From the NCBI GenBank assembly GCA_009767595.1, contig VSDK01001598.1:219739-283738 (forward strand): 64,000 nucleotides of DNA, written 5' to 3'. The translations under genes and the position numbers were made by a program. Shown piece after piece: positions 53,191 to 63,893 of the stretch. The notes beneath the pieces are model-generated. The model was not told where the DNA came from and ran no database searches. It worked only from the letters and a program-made list of their open reading frames with translations. Origin of the DNA: Symbiodinium kawagutii. Taxonomy: Eukaryota > Sar > Dinophyceae > Suessiales > Symbiodiniaceae. The stretch's first letter is position 1. Each line of letters opens with the position of its first letter.

Positions 53191-53441
53191 ATGTGGCTAT
53201 GGGTCAATGTTAACCAACCAACTAATGGATGATTTCCACCAACAATAATAGGGAAAACAATGGTTGACAGGAGGGAACCAGGAGGGAACCAGTATGGGTA
53301 GACACCACTATGGCGAGCTGGGTCAAGCAGTGAACCAACCAATGACTCATGGGGGATAAGTTCACCAACAAAACTATAGGGAAAACAAGCTGGTTAATGA
53401 TGGGGAACCAGGAGTACGGGGTTTTGACCCACAGCCCTATA
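53191..53441. mobile_element. Family B element, double length
   Basis: The left end is TATGTGGCTATGGGTCAATG; the right end is GTTTTGACCCACAGCCCTAT. An internal CTGGGTCAAGCAGTGAACCA at about 53319 restarts the family sequence, so this looks like two overlapping copies. Confidence 0.75.
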
Positions 53442-53718
53442 TCAGGTGACATGTTCAAAATTATCTATAACATTCTATAACCAATGGATAGCCATGTAAT
53501 ATTTTTTATCCATTGTTTTATCACTGGCTAACCATGATACCATTATGGATATACTATTGTTTCACACTATTATGGACATACCCTCATGGATATACTACTG
53601 GTATATGGTATTACTATATTATAACCATAGCTATATCTGGATATATTGTACCGTTATAGCAACCATTCTTAATGGTATCACCTTTCACCCCGACCCTGCG
53701 GAGCTTTGGGCGCCAGGC

Positions 53719-53782
53719 GGAGTTGTGGCACGACGAAATTGCGGTGCCTTCGGCTTTGGGGGGTGGCACCGCCATGGTAGCT
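53719..53782 (+). CDS. Candidate exon, unknown
   Basis: After GCGCCAG| the frame reads AELWHDEIAVPSALGGGTAM, followed by |GTAGCT (phase 0). GC-rich against AT-rich flanks. It may be an upstream exon of the gene at 54440-60058, but the phases do not match directly. Confidence 0.4.
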
Positions 53783-54439
53783 GACATGGGGCACCAAGCT
53801 ATCCACTGGCTGGTTGACCACAGTGAAAAATCGCTGGTGAATTGCCGGCTAAACAGCAGCTGATTGGTGGTTTTATAGAGGTTTTCTATGGGTTATAACC
53901 AGCAACAAGGGTTAATAATAGGGATAATAAGCAACGAACTCATGGTTGAACAACTGCTGATTGGTGGTTTGATTCACATTTTGCTTACTTTCCCTGGTAG
54001 TTTTGAACAAATGGCCGGTTGACAAACATATTTTTTCATGGTTGAAACCAGCAACCAGGCAGGTTAAGAGCTGGGTCAATGGCTGGCTGGGTTGATAGCT
54101 GGGTGAAGGGCTGGGAGATTTTTAGCAACTGCGGGAGATCCGGCTGTGAACTATATGCCCCTAGGATTTGATTATTTTGCAACATAGCCGGGTTAAAGAA
54201 AACATTGGGGATCAGACAGTGGTTGATGTTGGTTTCTGATTAGTATCTACCTGTTGGTTTCATCTATTTTCATTACTTTAGGGGGGGTTACACTAATCAG
54301 AAACTAACATTATTCACCATCATTCAACCACCAATCAACCACCCTATCCATTAATCAACCACTAATCAACCATGAAATCAACCACCAATCAACCAGTCCT
54401 CAACCACCAGAAAAAGATGATATTCTTTTGCAGTTTTAG

Positions 54440-54522
54440 TCGATTCGTCTCCATTTAGCCCGCCAGCTTCACCGAGCCAGGAGGCGACCGGCTTGCCCAA
54501 TCTGATGCCAGAGAATGGTCAG
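54440..54522 (+). CDS. Exon 1 (of those seen) of candidate gene ending at 60058
   Basis: After TTTTAG| and two completing bases the frame reads DSSPFSPPASPSQEATGLPN then LMPENGQ. It ends at CAG|GCGCAG, the GC donor type seen in the DnaJ gene. The peptide is Ser/Pro-rich and probably disordered. It leaves phase 0, matching the next exon. Confidence 0.55.
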
Positions 54523-54650
54523 GCGCAGGGGCGCTACGGCTGGCGCGCGGGGTTCAAGCAGTTGACCAACCAGCAACAATGGTTAACGAGGTGGTTTAGC
54601 TGGTCAATGTTGGAAGATGATAACTAGCAGTTCTAGGGGATATGTACCAA

Positions 54651-54969
54651 CTATATGGCTATGGGCTATGGGTCAAGCAGTTCACCAACTAATGGTTAAT
54701 AGTGGGTTAATGATTGAGAATTAGGGGGTAATAACCAACAAGACTAGGGGATAGACCAGCTATATATGGCTATGGGTCAAGATTGTCCAACCAACCCATG
54801 GCTACTGCTTGGTAATAGGAGATATCAACCAACAATAATAAGGGATATACCAGGTATACATGGCTATGGGTCAATACTAACCAACAATAATGGGGGATAA
54901 GTTCACCAACAATGATAGTGCGAAAACAAGAGTTAATGAGGGGTACAGGGTGAACTGACCCACGGCCAG
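54651..54969. mobile_element. Cluster of family B copies
   Basis: TATGGCTATGGGTCAA occurs near 54655, 54764 and 54860, with one right end (CTGACCCACGGCCAG) at 54955. Family interior words (GGGGATA, AACCAACAATAAT, ACCAG) recur three times. Best read as nested or tandem insertions sharing a target region. Confidence 0.75.
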
Positions 54970-55018
54970 TGGTGGTTCAATTCACATGTGCACATAGCTT
55001 GTCTCATGGAGATGCATG

Positions 55019-55123
55019 TGGGGGTTTCCCAAAATAGGGGACCCCCCAAATCATCCAATATTCGTCATTTCTAGTATTAGATCAACCATGTTTGGGGTAC
55101 CCCTATGGCTTGAGAAACCACCA
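55019..55123. mobile_element. Family A element
   Basis: The left end is GGGGGTTTCCCAAAATAGGG then GACCCCCC. The right end is GTTTGGGGTACCCCTATGGC then TTGAGAAACCACC. Confidence 0.85.
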
Positions 55124-55266
55124 ACCAGATCCTGTTCACCTCCGTACATATTTCATGTTCAGAGTCCACTTGTCGCAAGGCCAAGCCCCCTGCCAGGCCA
55201 TTGCTACCTCAACATCGCGCTTTCTTTTGCCCCGTTTTATGTTATTGGGAAGTAGGAGGCTACATG

Positions 55267-55366
55267 GCGGTTCTCAAAATAGAGGTACCCCAAAAATGGT
55301 TGGTGTATAACTATACACAATCAATACAGGATCATTTGGGGGAACCCTATTTTCAGAAACCCTCAT
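55267..55366. mobile_element. Family A element
   Basis: The left end is GGCGGTTCTCAAAATAGAGG then TACCCC. The right end is ATTTGGGGGAACCCTATTTT then CAGAAACCCTC. It lies about 140 bases from the copy at 55019. Confidence 0.8.
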
Positions 55367-55952
55367 ATCACATTCCAAGCTGTTCAAGTGCGTCCGACGA
55401 TTTGTCCACTCCCACTTTCAATCCGCGGCTGGTTTCATTGATCAGAATTTCTTATTCACATATTCAAGACTTTAGTGAGTTCACTTATTGACCTATTGAT
55501 CTGAATTGATCTGAGTTGATGTGAATCCACCTTAGATCAGACCTCCATAGTATTTATTCACCGATGGAATCTCATCTCTTGGAAATCCTTATTCACCTAT
55601 TCACCTTCACCTTAGATCACCTGTTTGACCACGATGATTCGTCACCTTTCGGGCTGAAAGGGCTGGGCTTGGCCGAACCATGCGAGATGGGGCATCTATG
55701 CTACTTGGGGGCGCAAGTTTTGGAACCCAGCTTAAGCACCAAGCGGGGCCGCGCACACTGAACCATCGTATATCTATAGAAAGAAATGGATGTATTATAA
55801 ATCATATGTGTTTGTATGTATATATGTAAATATGTACATATACATGTTCATTCAGCTCTTGAATGACTTGGTATGATTTAGAAATCTAACTTAAGTATGA
55901 TTTGGACATCTAATCCAACAATATACGTGTATGTAATAAGTATGATTTCCAA

Positions 55953-56075
55953 AAGGTGGGCCGCCTTAGTTAGCTAACTTGGGTCATAACTAACCACCAG
56001 TCATGGTAGATACAACTATAGTTAGATGGCTTATTCATCAACTTATAACTAGGGTGGCCCACCTTGCGCCATTAC
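55953..56075. mobile_element. Family D element
   Basis: The left end is AAGGTGGGCCGCCTTAGTTA then GCTAACTTG. The right end is CAACTTATAACTAGGGTGGC then CCACCTT. A second right-type end (GTAACGTTTGGGTGGCCCACCT) lies at 56162-56183 and may mark another copy. Confidence 0.8.
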
Positions 56076-56217
56076 CATATACTAACCACTATATTAACCA
56101 CTATAATAGAAGTGGTTATATGTATTAATTAGTGGTTAACATAGTAGCATTACCATAACTTGTAACGTTTGGGTGGCCCACCTGGCTACGGTGCCCGGTT
56201 GCAACGCAACGCGTAAG

Positions 56218-56278
56218 GCGCCCAGCCTCATCAACGAGCATGGCTTGAGCCCCATGGTGGAGGTGCTCATCGTCAGCG
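56218..56278 (+). CDS. Middle exon of candidate gene ending at 60058
   Basis: After CGTAAG| the frame reads APSLINEHGLSPMVEVLIVS plus one base, and ends before GTGAGG. The frame is open further upstream too (TVPGCNATRK). Entry phase 0 matches 54522; exit phase 1 (G) matches the terminal exon (CT), giving Ala at the junction. Confidence 0.55.
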
Positions 56279-57754
56279 GTGAGGGCCCTCAGTGGTCGCT
56301 TTGGTGGCGCCCGTGGCGCCCGTGGTGACGATGCATGTTTGGTTATGAGTTATGATGGTTGCTTAGGATGGTTTGTTATGATGCTTGGTTGTGATGGTTA
56401 GTTATGATGGTTATGATGGTTGGTTTTGTTTATTTGTTGAGGTTGCTTCTTGTAGTGCACTGAATTCTTTTTTTCAAAACTGATGTTAAACATATTCGCT
56501 GCTTCCTTTTTTCAGTCAGGTCACAGTTCAGCAATACCCAGGTGTTCTGAGCGGCGAATACATGAAACCTCGGCACTCAAAGAAACAAGCAAATGCCAAG
56601 AAGTCATGAGGTTACAACCTAGCAATAGTAGGAGTACACCCTCGTCCCAGGATGCTTATGGAGGATGATTCTCACCACCCAAACTCAGCTGGTTCCAACC
56701 TATGGTCTTTGTGAAGGTATGATTCTCTCTAGGCCAAACGAACAGTTGGAGGTGGCTGAACTGCCCGTGAAATTTGCGATGGTTTTCTCTATTTTCATGG
56801 CGGTTCAACCCACATCAAGCTATTAGGTTTCGGTACGTTTTGGTTGGAATTGGGTGTCATGGCAATGACCTATCTGTTGCCACGTTGAAGAAGCGCTTCG
56901 CCAAGGAAATGCACGTGTTCATAGGGAAAGAGCCATTATTTTGACGCAAACGTGGCTAGGAACGATACCAAGCACTCACAAAATCAAAGCTGAACATTAC
57001 AAAGAACGACTTTTGGGTCAATTCAACTTGGCATTTCTGATGGATGGTACAGAGTTGCGATCTGCAGCCACAAATGCATATTCTCCTCTGCAGAAGCCCA
57101 GATCTGATGAAATGCCTCAACACTGCAGCTCACAACACCGCCACTCTCAGAACAAGGTCCCGACCCAGTCAGCTGGTTTGTAAGGCCATGGGTAGGTTCA
57201 CCAATTATCATGGATTGTTGGCCGATCACTACGAACCCTTATCACTCATCATGAATCATTATCAATCATCAAAGGCTGCCATCATTGTTGAGGATTGTCA
57301 ACAGATCACTGTGGATTATCAACCACCACAGTCATTACGTACTATCATTTTGCATTTATCATCATTATCAACCATTGTCATTTCTTAGTAAGCATTATCA
57401 ACCGCCATTAGGCACCATTGTTGGCTATGAACCATTTTGAATAACTCTTGTTACATATAAAAATCATCATTGCTAATTAATCATTATTGTTTATCACTAT
57501 CCATCAGCCATCATGAACACTATTAATCATTAAAGAGCACTATCATCAACGGCTATTGCTGGTTTGTAACCCCTACGGCTGGATGTGCATCCGCACGGTA
57601 ACTGGTAACTGGTAACATTCACCAAGGTTATACAGGTTACAAGCTATCTCATAAGGTGATGAATCCCATGGTTAAATCGGCCGACCAGCGAGGCGTCGTT
57701 GGCTTGAGTGCTTTAGCCCTGGAGGACACAGCTGTGGGGAAACGGTGAAGAAGT
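56279..57754. other. Likely intron; one weak exon-like patch
   Basis: GGTTATGATGG-type words, then mixed sequence. At 57656-57746 one frame reads SADQRGVVGLSALALEDTAV then GKR and a stop, which may be a skipped exon or chance. Confidence 0.4.
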
Positions 57755-57855
57755 AGTAGTAGTGGTACTAGTAGTGGTACTGGTAGTGGTAGTAGTAGCG
57801 GTAGTGGTAGTGGTGGTGGTAGTGGTGGTAGTGGTGGTGGTAGTAGTAGTAGCAG
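57755..57855. repeat. GGTAGT/GGTGGT microsatellite
   Basis: About 100 bases of AGT, GGT and AGC triplets. Ser/Gly, Val and Leu/Pro frames through it are artefacts. Confidence 0.85.
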
Positions 57856-58140
57856 TGGCAAAAAATAGGCATTGAAATCGCCACCAGTTTGTGCCGATCA
57901 ATCATGGTATACTAGTGGTTCATGATCAATTGATCGTTCATGATGATGAAATAGCGGGTAGGTAATGCCTGAGCAATGGTTCATTCTATGATAGTTCAAT
58001 CACGAGTAACTAGTGGTAGTGTTCTGGTGCGAGAGCCATGGTGCTCACTCAGCAGAGCCAGGTCATTGGAATGTGAAAATCAGAGCTCCCTGGAACCATG
58101 AGATCTGTACCAATTGTATTAAAGTAAAGACTGATCATTT

Positions 58141-58260
58141 AAATGGCTATGGGTCAATATCAACCAACAATAATGGAGGATAAAAACCAACAAAAATAAG
58201 GGAAACAATGGTTAATGATAGGGGAACCAGGGGGACTAAGGGTTTTGACCCACAGCCAAA
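58141..58260. mobile_element. Family B element, near-consensus
   Basis: The left end is AAATGGCTATGGGTCAATAT; the right end is AGGGTTTTGACCCACAGCCA. Inside are ACCAACAATAATGGAGGATA, then GGGAAACAATGGTTAATGAT and GGGGAACCAGGGGGACTA. Confidence 0.9.
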
Positions 58261-58887
58261 TGAGATATCAGTTTCCACTCAAAGATCTCGCCTCGAAACA
58301 ATGAAGTTCTCACGGTCGCAGATCCATTGATTGGACTGTGGCGTGCTGCTGTCATGCGAAAGTGCACAGCTGCCCCTGGATCCTCCGGAATGAAGGCCTA
58401 AGGCAGATGCTCCAAGCACTGGGGCAACCCCGTTATGTCAATGTGCCTATTGGACATGCCTTGCTGCCGTGCCATTGCCTTGGATCCTTGCGGATTTATC
58501 TTTGCGAAGGCCCAATGCACAGGAGATATCATTAGAAGATGGACATCCATACGTGAGAAATCCTGCCATTTTGCCGGCTTTTTCCGGCTACGTCATCACT
58601 GGGTTGGTTGACCTGCGCATCTCTTACCTTACAGGGGTGGTTCAACCACCAGTTGCCATTTGTAGATTCCTTTCCAATTGTAGATTACTTACCTAGCACG
58701 GGGCGATACTTCCATTGTTGCGCATTTGGAATACTTCCGCTACCTAACTTGTAATTGCTCATTACTGACGTTGCTCACTAATTTGCTGCTGCTCATTTAT
58801 CTCAACCAGTAGATTTGCTGTTGCTCATTGCTATTCACCATCTGTACATTGCTTGCCTATTTGGACGTACACCTCCGCTTAGTAAGC

Positions 58888-59178
58888 GGTCACAATTCCC
58901 ATGGTTTCTAGGGGTTAGTTCAGCTACCTTGTAGGGCAACCCTGGTTATAACCCCAGCTGCACATCCAAGTAGCAAGGGATACTTCCCTTCTCCATGTAA
59001 CTTTCCTATGACTTCCCTACCCCAAGGTAGCAGTGGTCACTAACCATGGTTTCTAGGGTTATAAGCTACTTTGTAGGGCTTCTACCCCTGGTTATAACCC
59101 CAGCTGCACATCCAAGTAGCAAGGGATACTTCCCTTATCCATGTAACTTTCCTATGACTTCCCTACCCCAAGGTAGCT
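58888..59178. repeat. Recent tandem duplication, unit 147 bp
   Basis: Both units run from GGTCAC...CCATGGTTTCTAGGG through TTATAACCCCAGCTGCACAT, CCAAGTAGCAAGGGATACTT and CCATGTAACTTTCCTATGAC to CCCTACCCCAAGGTAGC. The second halves of the two units are nearly identical over 80 bases; the first halves differ by a few substitutions and a small indel. Confidence 0.9.
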
Positions 59179-59770
59179 CAGTGCTGGATACTTCCCTTGT
59201 GGTTACTCATTACTGTTCCTCTAGCGAGGAGTTGCTGCCACCGGGACGTGTCACCGGTTGAACCGTCACCGGTCCGTCATCGCGAGGCCGGCGCCGATAA
59301 GAAAAGCTCCGTGGAGGCCGGGCCCAGGGAAACGGCAGGCCGTGCACGGCTTTCGGGTGACCAAAAGGCTCAGCAGTGGTTGAAGGATGGTGAAATGGTG
59401 GTTGAATGATGGTGAAATGGTGGTTCAATGGTGGTTGAATGATGTTGAACTGAAATGATGGTTACATGATGGTTTATCGCTTATCAATAGTGGTTGTTCG
59501 TGATGAATCACGATTGTTTCTTGCCAAGAAAGGCAGTCATTAATATTGGTACCTGTGTTTCAGTCTATTTAGTATGGACGCACTTACATCTGTAGGGGGT
59601 AGCTGGTCCCTTCACTTGTAGAAAATCTTTGAAATTTCAGTCATTCTTCAGATTTGTTGGTTTCGAAATGACATGACAAATTGGTCATACCACAATTCAA
59701 CAACTGTTCCAAAAGAGCTGGTCTTTACCGGTATTCTCAACTCCGCGTGGTTGGTTCCAATCTCAAGCAT

Positions 59771-59895
59771 GGTGCTTTCTCAAAATAGGGAATCCCTCAA
59801 ATCATCCTTTCTAAGCCATTGATTGTAATAAATCACCCATTTTTTTCCCAGAAATCACCTGCCATTTGTAGGGTCCCCAGTTTTCAGAACCGCCC
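59771..59895. mobile_element. Family A element directly before an exon
   Basis: The left end is GGTGCTTTCTCAAAATAGGG then AATCCCTC. The right end is TTTGTAGGGTCCCCAGTTTT then CAGAACCGCCC. The right half contains ATCACCTGCCATTTGTAGG, a family C-like internal word. It ends about 27 bases before the acceptor at 59921. Confidence 0.75.
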
Positions 59896-59921
59896 CCACA
59901 CAAATCACCACCTGCCAACAG

Positions 59922-60058
59922 CTCGGCTCCCCCTGGGCAAATCCACGACGCAGGAGATCGAAGGGCTTCAGACGCCCAATCTGTCGCCCATGCTGAAGTC
60001 CATGCTTCGCGAGGTCATCCGTGGTCAACACGGCCAGATGATGCGCATGATGGGCTGA
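59922..60058 (+). CDS. Terminal exon of candidate gene
   Basis: After CCAACAG| and two completing bases the frame reads RLPLGKSTTQEIEGLQTPNL, SPMLKSMLREVIRGQHGQMM, RMMG and TGA at 60056-60058. Residue content is clearly coding, with a Met-rich amphipathic end. With the exons at 54440 and 56218 it forms a phase-consistent chain (54522 phase 0, 56278 phase 1). No family is recognised. Confidence 0.6.
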
Positions 60059-62114
60059 AAATGATGGCTACTGAAGGATTGATTCATGGTGAAGTATTGA
60101 ACTAGTGCTTAGGCAGTGTTTGTTGGATGGTCAAGATGGCTACTGAAGGAATTGGTGCTGATGATAGCTAGGATGAATGATGATAGCTACTGAGAATAGC
60201 TGATGATAGCTACTGAGAATGACATCCGCACTAATTAGTGGTGAATTAGTGAACTATAGTGCTTGATTTGTGTTTGTTGGATGGTCAAAGAATGGTGAAT
60301 GAATGGTACTGCGTGATGATTGAGACATGCTTGATCATAGTTCGATGGTGGTTCATAATCGTTCGCAACGGCGATGAAACCAACCAGTGTTGTTGATGAT
60401 CTACCAACGATACAGAGTGATCTGAGGTATATCCACAACAACGGGTGTACGGCAACCAGCCAGTGGTGTGACTGTGCCCATCAAAGGCTTGATTGGGAGA
60501 AAAATATCCAACCAATCATGTGGGTCTAGTCGCAACACCATGGGTTCCCAGCCGAGCATTTTCATCGATGAGCTTTCGATTTGGCCGAAAGTTTCCACAA
60601 AACGGTTGGGAACTTGCTGTATGAGCCCAAATCCTGGCTGGTCGGTCGTTCATATAGATCGAACTACTGTAGTTGGTGATATCGGGCTCAGTTTTCACGA
60701 GTTTTTCTTGGGAATAGCTAGCCACTCACAAATAGCTCATCAGGTCGGGTAAGTATCGTTTGGTGGTTGACCCTACGCTATGGGTTGGTTGAGGCAATCA
60801 CATGTGTTTTCAACCGGTCGCTTTCCATGACTACCCTTTAGATCCAACGGTAAGCTGCCAAATTCGATCTAGTGACAGTTCTGTGCCGAGATGGGTGGCG
60901 CAAACGCGCGAACATGATCAGCCGGACTGTTCACCAGCTGCTGAATCACCAATGGTACCGACCAGCGAACCAGCTGGTGACCCAACGAAAACCGCCACTG
61001 TTGCCATGAATTTCTGGTCGTCGGCGAAGTCCGACCGAAGTTAGACGCCAGTTGGGAGGCCCCAGCAGTTGGTTGGTCAATTCTTGATGGCTCCGCGTAA
61101 CGATGGATTAACCGCGATTGAAAGCTCTGGTGAATAATGGTAGATGGCTGTTAATTGATAATGACGAATTGATGGTTAAAGAATGTTAAAGAAATGGTTG
61201 ATAAACAACAATGGTGAATTGATGGTTAATCAACGGTGGACGGCTCTGGTTAACCCTAGTGATGGGGTAGTTCATCTCGAAATCAACCCGCCAAGCGTTG
61301 GTATCGACGACCTGATCAATGGTGTAATGGGGCCACATTGTAGGGTCACTGAGTTCCTGTGGAATATAACTTGCCGTACGGGAAGATCTGTTGGAACCCA
61401 TTCATGGATAGTTCGTTGGCATGAATATCATCTTGCATTTTTTTATCACCATGAACCATTTCGAAGTATGATGATGTATAAGTCACCATCATTTGCTCTT
61501 GATAGCCATGAGACGGTTCACCACCTTTCCAATTAACATCATGGTCTTGTTGTTGGCTGGCGAAAACACATGTACTTTCCCTATCAGTTATGATCAACCG
61601 CTCAACACTCTCACAATTGGATGCTGCGCAGCCAACCTAAGCAGTACCTCCGATGAACTTGGTGTAACCACATTGAGAAACCACAATTTAGGTAGTGTAT
61701 CCTCTATTACTGTTGATGATTAACCACTCTAATCCCTATGAAACAATTATAGTTGGTTGTCCTCGGTAATTATAGTTGTTTGATTACTCAAGCCATAATT
61801 ATTTAGTTGGTGTATCCTCTATAAAATTGAGAAAACAAGTTGGTGTAGCCTCTATGACTCTTGATGATTCACCACTCTAACCCCTATGAAACCATAATTC
61901 CATAATAGTTGGTTATTAGCTAGTGTATGCTCTATTGCTGTTGATGATTAACTATTAACCACTCTATTCAATATAAACGTATCAAACCCATATAAAACCT
62001 ATAAAACCCATATAAAATATGTTTTCTAATCCCTATAAGACCCATCAAACAAAAACCAAAGTTAAGTTGGTTTAGAGCCATGTTTTTCGTGCCCGCCACG
62101 GATCCCGGAAATAG
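60059..62114. other. Unassigned; several short open frames
   Basis: 60059-60450 is GATGGCTACTGA-type repeat. At 60540-60750, 60802-61044 and 61183-61536 there are open frames (for example VVHLEINPPSVGIDDLINGV) without recognisable family or splice support, some on both strands. From 61680 a tract of GTATCCTCTATTACTGTTGA and CCACTCTAA(T/C)CCCTATGAA is repeated three to four times. Confidence 0.4.
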
Positions 62115-62213
62115 GCACAAGTCTTCAACGGCCGTGTAGCCATGGTGCGGGGCTGGACAGGGCGGCAACTCCTGAACGATGCGCTTGGGCATGTTAAGCA
62201 ACAAGAAGCCACA
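62115..62213 (+). CDS. Candidate internal exon, unknown
   Basis: After GAAATAG| the frame reads AQVFNGRVAMVRGWTGRQLL then NDALGHVKQQEAT, and ends at a GC donor (ACA|GCAAGG), 33 codons in phase 0 both sides. The composition contrast with the flanks is strong. No family is recognised. The minus strand is open too but has no better match. Confidence 0.5.
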
Positions 62214-62750
62214 GCAAGGAATAGTTATAGTTGCTTGATGGATCTTGATGGTTTGGAGATGATTGGTTGCTTGATGGATCTTGATGGATCCTGATGTTTT
62301 CGAGATGATTTTTTATTTTCAACCATACCAGCTGGGATGATGGCTTCTAATTTATTAAGTTTTTTTCTGGGATGGGGCTCTTAACAATTGGCCACATCAT
62401 GCAGAATAACACTAGGGTGTAGAATGTTTAATGATGAGCTTGTGAGTATAGTCAACATTTGATAACGGCCAATCATGGTCAAAACGATGGTTTGTCTCAG
62501 GATTACACATGGTTGACTCAATGGCTGATAAGCTCGTCAGGCATGACAAAAAACCAACAACTGTTTTCAGCGAAAACAAGCTACTGCAACTGTAACAGCA
62601 ATTGCGGTTGATCATCAACCGATGGTGGTTACCAATGCGAATGGTACAAGCTGATGACATGCATAAGCAAGAAGACGAAGTTCAGCTGACAACAATTGCA
62701 ACGTCAATGACAACAAGGAAACAAAAGTTGGTCGGATTCTTCTAATGTAA

Positions 62751-62868
62751 ACCCAGGATTAATAAACCCCTGGTTGATTAATAGGGGGTATCCCCTAAAA
62801 GCCTTGGTTTCCCTTTAAAATGGTAACCCCCCCAGTTAATCAACCAGGGGTTTAGCTTCATCCTGGGT
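62751..62868. mobile_element. Palindromic element, 118 bp
   Basis: The left arm is ACCCAGGATTAATAAACCCC then TGGTTGATTAAT. The right arm is AGTTAATCAACCAGGGGTTT then AGCTTCATCCTGGGT. The arms pair over about 32 bases apart from a small bulge, and the loop contains GGGGGTATCCCC. No other copy was seen in this window. Confidence 0.8.
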
Positions 62869-62883
62869 CAACATCAACAGAGA

Positions 62884-63087
62884 ATGGCTACGGCAGATGC
62901 CAAAGTTGTGAGCTGTTCTGACCTGGTTCCTGGGGATCTCAGGCCTGGGAAATGGATGGCCGTTCCGCACAGGATGATTAGCTACCTCATTTTTGGCTAC
63001 GACCACATCACAGCATTCATGGGTTGCTTATTCTCGTTCTCAAGCATGGTACTGGGTACTTGCTGTAAGTCGTCCGGGCTTGACTAA
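62884..63087 (+). CDS. Short ORF with weak P-type ATPase-like motif
   Basis: ATG 62884 opens a 67-codon frame beginning 16 bases after the palindromic element. Residues 8-18 (KVVSCSDLVPGDL) recall the actuator-domain motif of P-type ATPases (xSxxLVPGDxV); the next residues RPGKWMAVP do not continue that match. It could be a first exon or an internal exon. I am not confident of the family. Confidence 0.3.
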   Translation: MATADAKVVSCSDLVPGDLRPGKWMAVPHRMISYLIFGYDHITAFMGCLFSFSSMVLGTCCKSSGLD

Positions 63088-63524
63088 AGTCGGGCGGAAA
63101 CCTTGTGCCCTATGGGATTTGGAAGCCAGTGGGTGTTCCTAATTGGATTGGCTGCTTAAATCCCATGCGCGAAACGGGTTTGTAAGAATAGCGCTGCTGA
63201 ATTCTTGTTGGTAATTAGCTTGGTTTTGCATTTGTGGCTTAGATGGCAATGATGGAAAAGGAAAAACATCTTTTCATTCGTCTGGCCTTGACTTTGGTAA
63301 GGTCTTCAGTCTTGAGTTTGGTTAAGTTTCATAATTTGAGGGGAAGGACAGATGTGGGTTCTGGTAGGCGGACCTCGCGCGGACGTCGCGAAACGTCGCG
63401 AGGGGCTCGCGCAGAGCCACCCCAAGATCCCCTGCAATTTTGGTTGTCCTTTTCGATGTGGTCATATTATCCTTCGGATGTGCCCGTGTGCCATGTGGTG
63501 GGGTGATTTCTTGCTGCGTGGAGT

Positions 63525-63728
63525 ATGCCAGGTCCAGCGCTCATACCATTGCGTTTCGCTTCCAAATCTAGCAAACACATTTTCTGCTACATTAGGTGTG
63601 CCATTAGAGTTTGTGAGATTTTGTGGCAAGTTCAAGAACAGGTGGAATGGCGTGTGCCATTGGGATTTGCAAGCTTTAAGGCACATCAAAGGGTACAAAA
63701 CATGTTCTTCGCTGCAGTGTGCGCATGA
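63525..63728 (+). CDS. Open frame with internal repeat, unknown
   Basis: The frame contains PLRFASKSSKHIFCYIRCA and, about 40 residues later, PLGFASFKAHQRVQNMFFAA: an imperfect internal repeat also visible in the DNA (TTTCGCTTCCAAATC / GGATTTGCAAGCTTT). The overlapping frame 63352-63804 (150 codons) is open as well. I cannot say which is coding. Confidence 0.25.
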   Translation: MPGPALIPLRFASKSSKHIFCYIRCAIRVCEILWQVQEQVEWRVPLGFASFKAHQRVQNMFFAAVCA

Positions 63729-63797
63729 AATCCTTCCAATTCACATCATCCAGGAAAGTTCCTACGAACGCTGTGCCCATTGGGTTTTGCAACTTTC

Positions 63798-63893
63798 TGC
63801 CTGACTTTTCGCGATCTGCCTGACTTCTCGCGTTTGACCTGTGCCCAGTAGGATGCCTGACTTAAAACGAGCGTGCCTGACTTACCACCACTA
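63798..63893. repeat. TGCCTGACTT repeats
   Basis: TGCCTGACTT occurs four times (about 63799, 63818, 63855, 63880), with TTTTCGCG or TTCTCGCG after the first two. Confidence 0.75.

Noticed and set aside
60516..60725. Overlapping plus and minus frames at 60.5 kb
   Set aside because: Both strands look equally open and neither has splice or family support.
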